Source of the DNA: Fen-671 sp963794745 | GTDB lineage: Bacteria; Actinomycetota; Acidimicrobiia; Acidimicrobiales; Palsa-688 | Length of the DNA: 64,000 nt | Assembly (NCBI GenBank): GCA_963794745.1 | Contig: CAWCEZ010000010.1 | Span: forward strand, 310,001-374,000 | Direction: 5' to 3' | Part shown: positions 54,921 through 63,816 of the stretch, piece after piece | How positions within the stretch are numbered: position 1 is the first letter of the stretch | Layout of the letters: each line of letters opens with the position of its first letter | Made by a program: the position numbers and the translations under genes | Notes under the pieces: model-generated | What the model was told of the DNA's origin: nothing | The model's database searches: none | Seen by the model: the letters and a program-made list of their open reading frames with translations, nothing else

Positions 54921-56210
54921 GTGAAAAGAAGATTCATCGCTCCCACCGCCATCGCCCTTGCCGTCGCGGCCGGGGTAGGCGGTGGAGCCGTACCGGGAAT
55001 AGCATCGGCCGCCTCGGCCTCCGGCGGCACCCTAACTGTCTGGCTGATGACCGGCGACACCGATCCAGCCGTCTACAACACCGTCAACGCCGCCTTCACC
55101 AAGGAGTACCCGGGCTGGACGGTGAACGTCGAGATCCAGCAGTGGAGCGGCATCTCAGCCAAAATCCTGACCTCCCTGGCCACCAGTTCCCCGCCCGACA
55201 TCATGGAGCTTGGCAACACCGACGTGGCCGAGTTCGCCGCCTCCGGTGGGCTCGACAACCTGGCCGCCGATGAAAGCCAGTTCCAGAACAGTTCGACTTG
55301 GTTGAGCGGCCTGGAGGGCCCGGCCGAGTACAAGGGCGGCCTCTACGCCGTGCCCGAGCTCGCCGGCGACCGCGTGGTCGTGTACAACAAGGCGATGTTC
55401 AAGAAGGCCGGGATCACCAAAACGCCGGCGGACCTCAACGACCTCCTCGCTGACGGCGCCGCCCTCAAGAACGCCTACTCCAAGGTGAAGGACTTCTCGG
55501 CGCTCTATCTGCCGGGCGAAGAGTGGTACGCCGCGATGCCGATCGTTTGGGCCGAAGGCGGCCAGATCGCTGTCGAAAAAGGTGGCCAGTGGTACGGCGA
55601 CCTTGACTCCACGGCCTCCCTGGCCGGACTGAAAGAGTTCCAAGTGATCCAGAACTTCATGTCCACGTCCGCCTCGCGTGACGTGAACGAAGCCAACCCC
55701 TCCGACTCCGCGGTCTTCGCCAGCGGCAAGGCCGCTATGTACATCGACGGCACCTGGACTTTGGGCACGGACCTCACAGACAACAAGGCTCTCAAGGGTG
55801 ATATCGGGACCTTCATACTCCCGGGTGTCAAACCCGGCTCAGAGGCGCCCGTTTTCCTCGGGGGCTCGGACCTAGGCGTCGCCAAGAACAGCCCCAACCA
55901 GACTGAGGCGCTGGCGTGGGTCAAGTTGTACGCTGGCAGCGCGAACCAGCTGCTCCAAGCGTCCAACGAAGGCTTCATCCCCAATGCCAGCAACCTCGTC
56001 GGCCAGGTCAACGTGAGCTCCAACATCAAGACCTACTTCAAGGCAGCGGCCGTAAGCCAGTTCACGCCGCCGGTGCCCGGCTGGGCAACCGTCGAAGCCG
56101 ACAACGTCATGCAGGACCTCTTGGCCCAGGTAGCCGAGGGCAAGCAGAACGTGGCACAAATTGCCAAGTCGTACGACACAAAACTAGACACCCTGCTCAA
56201 CGCCCAATAG
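54921..56210 (+). CDS. dasA: Sugar ABC transporter substrate-binding protein, DasA-like (chitobiose/GlcNAc)
   Basis: A 429-residue family-1 binding protein. It starts at GTG 54921, with AAGGAG seven bases upstream, as MKRRFIAP followed by a hydrophobic segment and an Ala-rich cleavage region; there is no lipobox cysteine. The mature part has LTVWLMTGDT, FTKEYPGWTV, PPDIMELGNTDVAEF and a MYIDGTW loop, all as in DasA. In Streptomyces DasA binds N,N'-diacetylchitobiose. Position directly behind two dre sites and in front of the permease, deaminase, nagA and kinase genes supports that role. Confidence 0.85.
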   Translation: MKRRFIAPTAIALAVAAGVGGGAVPGIASAASASGGTLTVWLMTGDTDPAVYNTVNAAFTKEYPGWTVNVEIQQWSGISAKILTSLATSSPPDIMELGNTDVAEFAASGGLDNLAADESQFQNSSTWLSGLEGPAEYKGGLYAVPELAGDRVVVYNKAMFKKAGITKTPADLNDLLADGAALKNAYSKVKDFSALYLPGEEWYAAMPIVWAEGGQIAVEKGGQWYGDLDSTASLAGLKEFQVIQNFMSTSASRDVNEANPSDSAVFASGKAAMYIDGTWTLGTDLTDNKALKGDIGTFILPGVKPGSEAPVFLGGSDLGVAKNSPNQTEALAWVKLYAGSANQLLQASNEGFIPNASNLVGQVNVSSNIKTYFKAAAVSQFTPPVPGWATVEADNVMQDLLAQVAEGKQNVAQIAKSYDTKLDTLLNAQ

Positions 56211-56227
56211 ACGGGCGCTAAGACGAA

Positions 56228-57240
56228 ATGGTTGCGCCGACAGTGCCAGATTTGGCGCCCGACCGGACGGGACGCCCCACACTCGGGCCCCCTCCGTCGG
56301 TCTGCGCAACCCCCGTTCGAGCTGGCGCCGCTCCCTGCGGCGCCAGCTCCTACCTCTCCTTTTCCTCCTCCCATCGGTAGGGCTCATCAGCTTCCTAACC
56401 CTCTACCCCCTGGGGAGGCTGATCGCCACTTCGTTCCAGGATCTCGGCGCTTTCCAGCTCGTACAACACAAAGTCATTTGGGACGGCCTGGAAAACTACA
56501 GGACGATCTTCGCCAGTGGCGGCGGGCTGGGCACCTCGATCTTGCAGACCGCTCTGTTCGTCAGCGCCTGTGTCGCCCTGACTATGGCCATAGGCACCGG
56601 GGTGGCGTTGCTCCTCGGTCGTATCGGCAAGGTGCTGCGCACCGTGGTAACGGTGTGCATGCTGTTCGCCTGGGCCATGCCGACCTCGGCGGCATCCACC
56701 GTGTGGACTTGGCTTTTCCAGCAGGAGTACGGAGTAGTAAACGACCTTCTCACATCGCTCGGCCTGAACTACAGCAACCACAATTGGTTCGGCAGTGAGA
56801 TCGGCGCCTACAGCATCATCGTGGCGAACATCGTCTGGGGGGCAGTGCCCTTCGTGGCCCTCATGATGTACTCGGCTCTCACGCTGGTACCGCGTGACCT
56901 GTACGAGGCGGCGGCTGTTGACGGGGCCTCCACGGCGACGACCTTCCGTAAGGTGACCATGCCCATCGTGCGCCCTATCTTCGTCTTGATGACGGTGCTC
57001 TCCATCATCTGGGACGCCAATGTCTTCAACCAGGTCTGGTACCTGACGCAAGGTAACGCCCAACTGCTCAACGTTGTCCCCCTCGGCGTGTGGCAGTACA
57101 TAGAGGCGTTCTCGAGCACCCAGTACGGCCTTGGCGCCGCGGTCGCCGTCATCATGATCCTGCTCCTCGTCGCAGTGACGGGCTACTACATCCGGCTAAT
57201 GGTCCGCACCGGCCAGGTGAAGGCGGAGGCTAGGTCGTGA
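56228..57240 (+). pseudogene. dasB: Sugar ABC transporter permease, DasB-like, frameshifted near the N-terminus
   Basis: ATG 56228 opens MVAPTVPDLAPDRTG, but the permease proper (LLPLLFLLPSVGLISFLTLYP, then YEAAAVDGASTATTFRKVTMPIV as EAA loop) is in another frame with no start codon before TTG 56542, which would cut off the first span. A single missing base between about 56305 and 56335, most likely in the CCCCC run, reconciles the two and gives about 337 residues. It lies between dasA (17-base gap) and dasC (GTGA overlap), so a functional gene is expected. Confidence 0.85.
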
Positions 57241-58118
57241 CGGCGCCGACCACCATGGCCGGTACCAATACGGCGCGCTACCGGTACATGACGTGGGTAT
57301 GGCGGGCAGTGGCGATCGTGTTCGCCGCGCTCATGGTCTTCCCGGTTTACTGGATGGTGCAATCCGCGTTCGAGCCGAACGGCGATATCACTTCGCTCAC
57401 CCCGAGCTTTTTCCCGGTCCACTTCACCTTTCACAACTTTGTCGACGCCGTAAACCATACGGCGGGCGTCGGTACGGCGTACTTCCTCGACGACGCCCGC
57501 AACAGCCTGATAGTCGTTGGCTCGGCGACGGCCATCACATTGGTGTTCGGGTTCCTGGCCGCGGCAGCAGTCAGCCGCTTCCGGCTGAGGGGAGCGTCGG
57601 CGTTCCTGGTGCTCATCCTGGTGGTGCAGATGGTGCCCGGGACCGCGCTCATAATCCCGCTGTTCCTCATGCTCGACAGCCTCCACCTAACCGATAATTA
57701 CTTCGGCCTCATCCTGGTATACGCGGCATCGACCCTGCCCTTCACGATCTGGGCACTGAGGGGCTTCGTACGGGGCGTGCCCATCGAGCTCGAGGAGGCA
57801 GCGATGGTGGACGGGGCCACCCGGTTCGGGGCCTTCAGGCGCATCCTCTTGCCTTTGGTACTGCCGGGCATCGTTTCAGCGGGGGTCTTCGCCTTCATCA
57901 CGTCCTGGAACGACTTTCTGGCTGCCGACGTGTTCATGCAACAGAACAACCATCAGACATTGCCCGTTTGGCTGTACAGCTTCACCACGAACACGGGCAC
58001 CGATTACGGGGGCCTGATGGCCGGTTGCACCATAATGGCTCTTCCTGTAGTGATCTTTTTCCTCCTAGTCCAGCGACGGCTCGTCAGCGGCCTCACGGCT
58101 GGCGCCGTGAAAGGGTAA
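57237..58118 (+). CDS. dasC: Sugar ABC transporter permease, DasC-like
   Basis: A 293-residue MalG-type permease with six spans (VFPVYWMVQSAF in the first). The EAA loop ELEEAAMVDGATRFGAFRRILLPLVLPG is split around residue 185, and the C-terminus LTAGAVKG is typical. GTG 57237 overlaps the DasB stop. With DasA and DasB it forms the importer; the ATPase would be supplied in trans, as MsiK is in Streptomyces. Confidence 0.9.
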   Translation: MTAPTTMAGTNTARYRYMTWVWRAVAIVFAALMVFPVYWMVQSAFEPNGDITSLTPSFFPVHFTFHNFVDAVNHTAGVGTAYFLDDARNSLIVVGSATAITLVFGFLAAAAVSRFRLRGASAFLVLILVVQMVPGTALIIPLFLMLDSLHLTDNYFGLILVYAASTLPFTIWALRGFVRGVPIELEEAAMVDGATRFGAFRRILLPLVLPGIVSAGVFAFITSWNDFLAADVFMQQNNHQTLPVWLYSFTTNTGTDYGGLMAGCTIMALPVVIFFLLVQRRLVSGLTAGAVKG

Positions 58119-58120
58119 CC

Positions 58121-59173
58121 ATGACCTCGGACGGGCCCGGCGCCCGCAGCCCCGAACTGGGCAAGCTGATGGCATCAGAAATGGACGAGCAACCCGCTCG
58201 GCTGGCTGCCCTGTTGTCGCGGCGCGAAGAGATCGCGAAGGACATCAGGTCCGTTATCCCGGCACGCTTGGAGGGCACCGTGCTCGTCGCGCGTGGTTCG
58301 TCCGACCATGCGGCGACCTACGGTGCTTACGTTCTCGAGATGGCCACGGGGAGGCCCGTCGCCCTCTCCTCGCCCAGCGTGCTTACGCTTTACCGCCACA
58401 ACACCGATTACTCGGGCCACCTCGTCGTCGCGGTCAGCCAGTCAGGCCAAACACCGGAGATCGTCGAAGTCCTACGCCGCGCACGCGAGTGCGGCGCGCG
58501 CACGGTCGCCGTCACGAACGACCCAGCCAGCCCGCTGGCTCATGCGGCAGATCTGCCGGTCCTGCTGGGCGCTGGTCAGGAACTCGCTGTCCCAGCTACG
58601 AAAACTGTGACCACGCAGTTCACTGCCTTCTCGATAATCGCTCAATCGCTCGGCGAGATCGGCCTGAGCGACGAGGTGGCGGACGTGCTGCCCCGCCAGG
58701 TTGCTGAGGTGCTCGCCGACCCCGGACCGCCTGCCGCTCTGGCTGCATGGCTCGCCGATGCCGACCGTCTTGTCACGTTGGCGAGGGGCCTCCTGCTCGG
58801 TGCGGCGAGAGAGGCGGCCCTCAAAATTGCCGAGACTACGTCGATGCTCACGACCGGTTACTCGTCCGCAGACCTCCGGCACGGGCCGATCGCGATCGCT
58901 TCGCGCAAGCCGCCTTTCGTTGCGTTCGCTCATCCCGGCCCGGCAAGCCCAGACGTGTTGGGCGCCGTCAACGAGCTAAGGGCGCGCGGCGCCAGCGTCG
59001 CTCTAGTGGGACCGGTCGAAGGTAACGACATGGCCTGGCCCCTGGCAGCCCCGGAGATCCTCGCCCCGGTCCTGGCCGTCGTGCGCGGCCAGCAGCTTGC
59101 GCTCTCGCTCGCCCGGCTCCTTGGGCGCGACCCCGACGCGCCTCCCGGTCTGTCGAAGGTCACCCCTACGTGA
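58121..59173 (+). CDS. SIS-domain sugar-phosphate deaminase/isomerase (GlmS C-domain-like)
   Basis: A 350-residue protein with two SIS domains like the isomerase half of GlmS. It begins MASEMDEQPARLAALL (cf. the GlmS linker) and has LVARGSSDHAATYGAY, VVAVSQSGQTPEIVEVLR, and ETTSMLTTGYSSADLRHGP with the isomerase Glu and His. No glutaminase domain is present, so it probably works as a NagB-II-type glucosamine-6-phosphate deaminase. That would complete the pathway, since no classical nagB is seen. ATG 58121 is two bases after the dasC stop; its own stop overlaps the nagA GTG. Confidence 0.85.
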   Translation: MTSDGPGARSPELGKLMASEMDEQPARLAALLSRREEIAKDIRSVIPARLEGTVLVARGSSDHAATYGAYVLEMATGRPVALSSPSVLTLYRHNTDYSGHLVVAVSQSGQTPEIVEVLRRARECGARTVAVTNDPASPLAHAADLPVLLGAGQELAVPATKTVTTQFTAFSIIAQSLGEIGLSDEVADVLPRQVAEVLADPGPPAALAAWLADADRLVTLARGLLLGAAREAALKIAETTSMLTTGYSSADLRHGPIAIASRKPPFVAFAHPGPASPDVLGAVNELRARGASVALVGPVEGNDMAWPLAAPEILAPVLAVVRGQQLALSLARLLGRDPDAPPGLSKVTPT

Positions 59174-60432
59174 CGCGTTTAGTGCTTGTTGCAGCGCGCG
59201 TTGCCACCCCCACAGAGCTCCTCGAAGATGGGTTCGTTGTGATCGACGGCGGCTCGGTGAGCGAGGTCGGCGTCGGCGCCCCGCCGGCAACGGCCACCGT
59301 TGTGGACCTCGGCGACACGTTGATCGCACCCGGCTTCGTCGACGTACACGTCCACGGCGGCGGTGGCGCCCAGGTCAACTGCGCGACGCGCGAGGACGTC
59401 GAGGAGTCGGTGCGGGCTATGGCGCGCTTCCACGCCTGCCATGGGACCACCGCGCTCCTCGCGACGACCGTTTCAGATAGCCCTGAAGCACTGAGAACAG
59501 CGGTCGAAGGCATCGCTGCCGTTGCCAAGGCTCCACAGGGAGGCCCGGGGGCTGTCGTGCTGGGCTCCCATCTGGAAGGCCCCTGGATCGCAAGTTCGAG
59601 AGCGGGGGCCCAGTATGTGCCGGCGCTCCGCCCACCCTCCATACCCGAGCTCGACGACCTCGTTGCCCGCGGCCGTGGCTCGGTACGCCTTGTGACGGTC
59701 GCACCGGAGCTAGAAGGCGCGATCGAGCTGATCGCCGCAGCCGTGGCGGCGGGAGTAGTCGTCTCGATCGGCCACACCGACGCCGACTACGCGACGGCCA
59801 AGCTGGCATTCGACGCCGGGGCGAGCCACGCCACACACCTTTTCAACGCGATGGCGCCGGTCCACCACCGCCGGCCAGGGCCCATCGCTGCAGCCCTAGG
59901 GGACGAACGGGTCTCGCTCGAGATCATCGCGGACGGCGTCCACATACACCCGGCCCTAATCGCGCTGGTAGCCACGCTGGCACCTGAGCGGCTTGTGCTC
60001 GTCACTGACGCGATAGGTGCCGCCGGGGCGGCCCCCGGGCTGCACCGCCTCGGCCCGCTTGAAGTGCTAGTCACGGACGGCCGTGCCGTCTTAGCCGGCA
60101 ACGCCGAGACGGTCGCCGGGAGCGTCCTCACAATGGACAAAGCCGTGGCGCTAGCAGTGGACGTGGCGCGTGTGCCCCTGCTCACGGCCCTCCAGGCAGC
60201 CTCGCTCCATCCGGCCAGGGTCCTCGGCGAACATCGCAAAGGTCGCCTAAGCCCCGGTGCCGACGCTGACCTCGTGGTGCTTGACGGCCAGTTCGAGGTC
60301 GTCGCCACTGTCGTCGGCGGCAAGGTCGTCCACGACCCGACCGGCCTGCTGAGCCCCTTTGTGAACGGTGCCGTCAGGACCGGGGCAGTGCCCACTTCGG
60401 GCGCAGCGACCGAGCCGGCACCAACGCCGTGA
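59170..60432 (+). CDS. nagA: N-acetylglucosamine-6-phosphate deacetylase
   Basis: A 420-residue amidohydrolase-fold deacetylase converting GlcNAc-6-P to GlcN-6-P and acetate. All landmarks are in place: HVH at 60-62, LEGPW with metal ligand Glu136, His202 in IGHTDAD, His223 in ATHLFNAM, and the catalytic Asp280 in LVTDAIGA. GTG 59170 overlaps the SIS stop (GTGA), and the stop overlaps the kinase GTG, so three genes are translated as a coupled block under DasR control. Confidence 0.95.
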   Translation: MTRLVLVAARVATPTELLEDGFVVIDGGSVSEVGVGAPPATATVVDLGDTLIAPGFVDVHVHGGGGAQVNCATREDVEESVRAMARFHACHGTTALLATTVSDSPEALRTAVEGIAAVAKAPQGGPGAVVLGSHLEGPWIASSRAGAQYVPALRPPSIPELDDLVARGRGSVRLVTVAPELEGAIELIAAAVAAGVVVSIGHTDADYATAKLAFDAGASHATHLFNAMAPVHHRRPGPIAAALGDERVSLEIIADGVHIHPALIALVATLAPERLVLVTDAIGAAGAAPGLHRLGPLEVLVTDGRAVLAGNAETVAGSVLTMDKAVALAVDVARVPLLTALQAASLHPARVLGEHRKGRLSPGADADLVVLDGQFEVVATVVGGKVVHDPTGLLSPFVNGAVRTGAVPTSGAATEPAPTP

Positions 60433-61373
60433 CGGCGGTCCTCGGCCTCGATATCGGCGGCACCCACAGCAGGGCCCGCCTGGTGCGCGGCGGGGCCGTT
60501 GTGGGAGAGGCAAACGGCTCGAGCGCGAGCCTGGCGGCGGCCGGACGCGGTCGTGCTTCGGCAGCGGTCCGGGCACTTCTCGATGAGCTTGCTCTCGGCC
60601 CCGGCGCAGGTCTTGATGCGGTTTGCGTGGGCGCCGCCGGGACTGGGGCCGCCGGCTCCGACGCGCTGTACGTCGAGATGCTTGCCCCGCTCACCAGTAG
60701 CGGGCGGGTCGTTGTCGTCAATGACGCTCGCCTCGTGCTTGCGGCCAGCGGTCTCAACGAGGGGATCGCCTGCATAGCGGGCACCGGTTCGATCGCCGTC
60801 GGCGTTGCGGCAGGCCGCGAGGAACGCTCGGGAGGATGGGGCTACCTGCTCGGCGACGAAGGCAGCGGCTACTGGGTGGTGCGAGAGGCGGTTCGCGAGC
60901 TCGCTTTGCGCCACGACACCCACGCCGACCTCGGCCAGCTTGGTGCGGTTGTCTTGGGAGCGGCCGGTTGCGCAGACATAGCTTCGTTGCTGCAGCGGTG
61001 GTACGACCGTCCGGCACCGGATGAGTGGGCGGCCCTGGCGCCGTCGGTCCTCGACAGCGGGGGCCTGTTCGCGGAGGACATCGCCCGGCGCGCGTCAGAG
61101 GCCCTCGCAGCAAGCGTCTCAGCAGTACACGCCCGGCTCGGGACGACCCCTGGGTTCCCGGTGGTCCTTGCCGGCGGTTTGCTGGCCCAGCACCGGGAAA
61201 TCGCCGAGCGCACGGTCCGCGCCATCACATCTTGTCTCCCCGACGTCGACGTCCGCGTGTTGAAGAATCCGCCCGTCGCCGGCGCCGTCCGGCTGGCGCT
61301 GGAGGCCGTTCCGGGTTCTCAGGCAAATCCCAGCTTGCTGCAAGCTGGTGCGGAGGAGCACGTCCGACACTAG
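60429..61373 (+). CDS. nagK: N-acetylglucosamine kinase (BadF/BadG family)
   Basis: A 314-residue kinase of the BadF/BadG/BcrA/BcrD ATPase family used for GlcNAc and glucosamine. It has GLDIGGTHSRARLV (phosphate 1), VVVNDARLVLAAS, IAGTGSIAVGV and GGWGYLLGDEGSGYWV, then VVLAGGLL (adenosine motif). It phosphorylates imported or released GlcNAc at O6, providing the NagA substrate. GTG 60429 overlaps the nagA stop. It is the last gene of the das-nag operon; 73 bases then separate it from the sensor kinase. Confidence 0.9.
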   Translation: MTAVLGLDIGGTHSRARLVRGGAVVGEANGSSASLAAAGRGRASAAVRALLDELALGPGAGLDAVCVGAAGTGAAGSDALYVEMLAPLTSSGRVVVVNDARLVLAASGLNEGIACIAGTGSIAVGVAAGREERSGGWGYLLGDEGSGYWVVREAVRELALRHDTHADLGQLGAVVLGAAGCADIASLLQRWYDRPAPDEWAALAPSVLDSGGLFAEDIARRASEALAASVSAVHARLGTTPGFPVVLAGGLLAQHREIAERTVRAITSCLPDVDVRVLKNPPVAGAVRLALEAVPGSQANPSLLQAGAEEHVRH

Positions 61374-61446
61374 GTCTCGTGATCAACCTGATCAGGTCTA
61401 ACGTCGCGGCCGTGCCAATTGCCGCGTGCGCCACAGCGGCAGCCCG

Positions 61447-62949
61447 ATGACGCTCAGGGCGCGCCTCGTGGCAGGCCTGGTCGCGTTGATGACCCTCGGC
61501 CTGGCGATCTTCGGGGTCACCATGTACGAGCTGTACTCCAGGTCGCAGTACAACCAGCTCACCTCCGAACTGCAGAGCTCGGTGCCCCTCGTGACCCGCG
61601 AGCTGTCCAGGGCTGCCGGGGTACACCTACCGGTCGGCGCTCAGGCCGGCGGCTCGGCAGGTAATGGCGCGGGCTACGACACCGGGCCCGCCCCCGGAGG
61701 GGCAGTGGAGGGAGGCCCGCCGGCAGGGGGCGGCCCGGGCGGCCCAGGAGGCCCGCAGGTGCTAGTCACACCGGGCACTTACGGCGAGCTCGTGGACGAG
61801 TCGGGCAAAGTTCTGAGCTCTGTGCAACAGGTCAGCTCGTCGAGCCCCCAGCCTCGTCTCCCCACGGCACTTGTTTCCGAGAGCACGCGCGCCCAGCTCG
61901 TCCACGTTGGCTCGCTCCAGGGCGGCACCGGATGGCTGGCTTACATCGGGCCCCGGCTGAGCAACGGTGACAGGGTGATCGTCGCGCTGCCTTCCAGTCA
62001 GGTGACCAGCTCATTGCACGACCTCGTCATCATTGAACTGGCAGGAGCGGTCGGGGTGCTCCTCGTTCTCTCGGCGGGTTCGGGGCTCGTCCTGCGACGC
62101 GGCCTGGCGCCGCTCGAGCGGATGGCAGACACGACAAAGGTGATCGCAGCCGGTGACCTCAGCCAGCGCGTCCAGGTGAGCTCGCCGGGTACCGAGGTTG
62201 GCCAACTTGCCGTCGCTTTCAACACGATGCTCGACGAGATCCAGGCCGCTTTCGCAGAGAGGGACGCCACCGAGGGACGGCTCCGCCAGTTCCTCGCGGA
62301 TGCTTCGCACGAGCTGCGCACGCCGCTTACCTCGATCCAGGGCTTCGCCGAGTTGTTCCGCCTCGGCGCAGACAACGCGACGATTGGGACAGAGACGATC
62401 ATGCGGCGCATCGAAGACGAATCTGCCCGAATGAAGGGCCTAGTAGAGGACCTGCTCCTCTTGGCGCGCCTCGACCAGGTACGCCAAAGTGAGCGCCGTC
62501 CTGTCGATTTGTCGGTCCTCGCCGCCGACGCTTGCAGCGACGCCACGGCGGTCGCTCCCGGCCGGCCCATTACATTGAGCGCCCCCCAACCGGTTGTCGT
62601 GCTTGGCGACGAGGCCCACCTCCGCCAGGCATTGGCAAACCTGCTCAGCAATGCCCTCGCCCACACTCCCTCTGATAGCCCGATAAGCGTGTCGGCTCAC
62701 CTCGAGGCCGGCGGGGCCGTCATCGAAGTGCGCGACCACGGGCCAGGGCTGGACGACGAGGCGCTCTCACACGTCTTCGACCGCTTCTGGCAAAAGGACC
62801 CCGCGTGGGTAGGGGCGGGAGCAGGGCTCGGGCTCGCAATCGTGGCCGCCGTAGCCGAAGAACACAACGGGTCGGTGAGCGCCGCGAACGCCCCAGGGGG
62901 CGGCGCCGTGTTCACCATCCGCCTCCCGCTCGTGCCGAAAAGCCGCTGA
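61447..62949 (+). CDS. Membrane sensor histidine kinase
   Basis: About 500 residues. Transmembrane 1 is near the N-terminus (LVAGLVALMTLGLAIFGVTM). A periplasmic region of about 150 residues contains a Gly/Pro-rich insert (GGGPGGPGGPQ). Transmembrane 2 is IELAGAVGVLLVLSAGSGLV, followed by HAMP, the H-box FLADASHELRTPLTS with the phosphorylated His, N-box ANLLSNALAH, and G-boxes DHGPGLDDE and GAGLGLAIV. ATG 61447 begins a clean membrane signal; GTG 61426 adds seven residues. It converges with its probable partner regulator at 63003. Confidence 0.92.
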   Translation: MTLRARLVAGLVALMTLGLAIFGVTMYELYSRSQYNQLTSELQSSVPLVTRELSRAAGVHLPVGAQAGGSAGNGAGYDTGPAPGGAVEGGPPAGGGPGGPGGPQVLVTPGTYGELVDESGKVLSSVQQVSSSSPQPRLPTALVSESTRAQLVHVGSLQGGTGWLAYIGPRLSNGDRVIVALPSSQVTSSLHDLVIIELAGAVGVLLVLSAGSGLVLRRGLAPLERMADTTKVIAAGDLSQRVQVSSPGTEVGQLAVAFNTMLDEIQAAFAERDATEGRLRQFLADASHELRTPLTSIQGFAELFRLGADNATIGTETIMRRIEDESARMKGLVEDLLLLARLDQVRQSERRPVDLSVLAADACSDATAVAPGRPITLSAPQPVVVLGDEAHLRQALANLLSNALAHTPSDSPISVSAHLEAGGAVIEVRDHGPGLDDEALSHVFDRFWQKDPAWVGAGAGLGLAIVAAVAEEHNGSVSAANAPGGGAVFTIRLPLVPKSR

Positions 62950-63002
62950 GCGCTGTCGCGTCGCCCGGAGCTCACGGCTCCGGCAGTCACTTGGCCTGTG
63001 TA

Positions 63003-63719
63003 CTACTTGGCCTGTGTGCCTGCGGCTAAGCGGAGGGTGTAGCCGACGCCGCGCACCGTATGGATGAGAGGTGCTCCTTCCAGGTCGACCTTTTGGCGCA
63101 GGTAGCTGATGTAGGTCTCCAGGACACTGGCGTTGCCAGAAAATGTGTACTGCCAGACGTGCTCGAGGATCTGGTCCCGCGTCAGCACCCGCCTCGCGTT
63201 CGCCAGCAAATAATGGAGAAGTTTGTACTCGGTCGGGGTCAGCTCTATCAGGCGGCCGGCGCGCCAAACTTCGCGCGTAGCGAGGTCCATTTCCAGGTCC
63301 TCGAAAGACAGGCGGTCGGCTCCCGGCCCGATGCCTGACGACCGGCGGAGAACGGCCTTCACCCGCTCGACTAGCTCCTCGATGCTGAACGGCTTGGTCA
63401 TGTAGTCGTCGCTGCCGAGGCGCAGGCCCTCGATCTTGTCTGCCGTCGTATCACGGGCGGTCAGGAAGATGACGGGGATCCTCGTCCCGGACCGCTCGGT
63501 CTGGCGGAGCCGCTTGGTGACGTCGAAACCGTTGAGATCTGGCAGCATCACGTCCAGGACGACCAGATCAGGGTGATTGGCTTCGATCGCTGCGAGAGCC
63601 GCCCGGCCCGACGACGCCCGTTCGACTTCAAAGCCGTTCATGGACAGGCCCATGAAAAGGAGCTCGGTTATGTGCTCCTCGTCATCGACCACAAGTACCC
63701 GAGGGGCGCCCTCTGCCAT
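63003..63719 (-). CDS. OmpR family response regulator
   Basis: A 238-residue regulator. The receiver domain has VLVVDDEEHI, the phosphoacceptor Asp in LVVLDVMLPD, the conserved Thr in FLTARD and Lys in YMTKPF. The winged-helix output domain has LTPTEYKLLHYLLANA, RDQILEHVW and the C-terminal hairpin VRGVGYTLR. ATG 63719 is chosen because GGGAGG sits just upstream; the longer frame to 63962 has no domain content. It faces the histidine kinase gene tail to tail with 53 bases between, and the two are probably cognate. Confidence 0.93.
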   Translation of the reverse strand: MAEGAPRVLVVDDEEHITELLFMGLSMNGFEVERASSGRAALAAIEANHPDLVVLDVMLPDLNGFDVTKRLRQTERSGTRIPVIFLTARDTTADKIEGLRLGSDDYMTKPFSIEELVERVKAVLRRSSGIGPGADRLSFEDLEMDLATREVWRAGRLIELTPTEYKLLHYLLANARRVLTRDQILEHVWQYTFSGNASVLETYISYLRQKVDLEGAPLIHTVRGVGYTLRLAAGTQAK

Positions 63720-63816
63720 CGGTACCTCCCGGAGTAATCCTACGCCGGCACGGTTCCCAGCCGGCACTGCCGCGATTCGGAGGGAACGCCAAGGCTCGGT
63801 CACCAGCATCGAGTAC

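Noticed and set aside
8091..56335. Programmed ribosomal frameshifting as an explanation for the nine broken genes
   Set aside because: The sites share no slippery heptamer or common direction, the genes are unrelated, and homologues of these families do not use frameshifting.
59787..60923. A 378-codon minus-strand frame opposite nagA and the GlcNAc kinase
   Set aside because: The plus strand carries complete, coupled genes with catalytic motifs; the antisense product is low in complexity.
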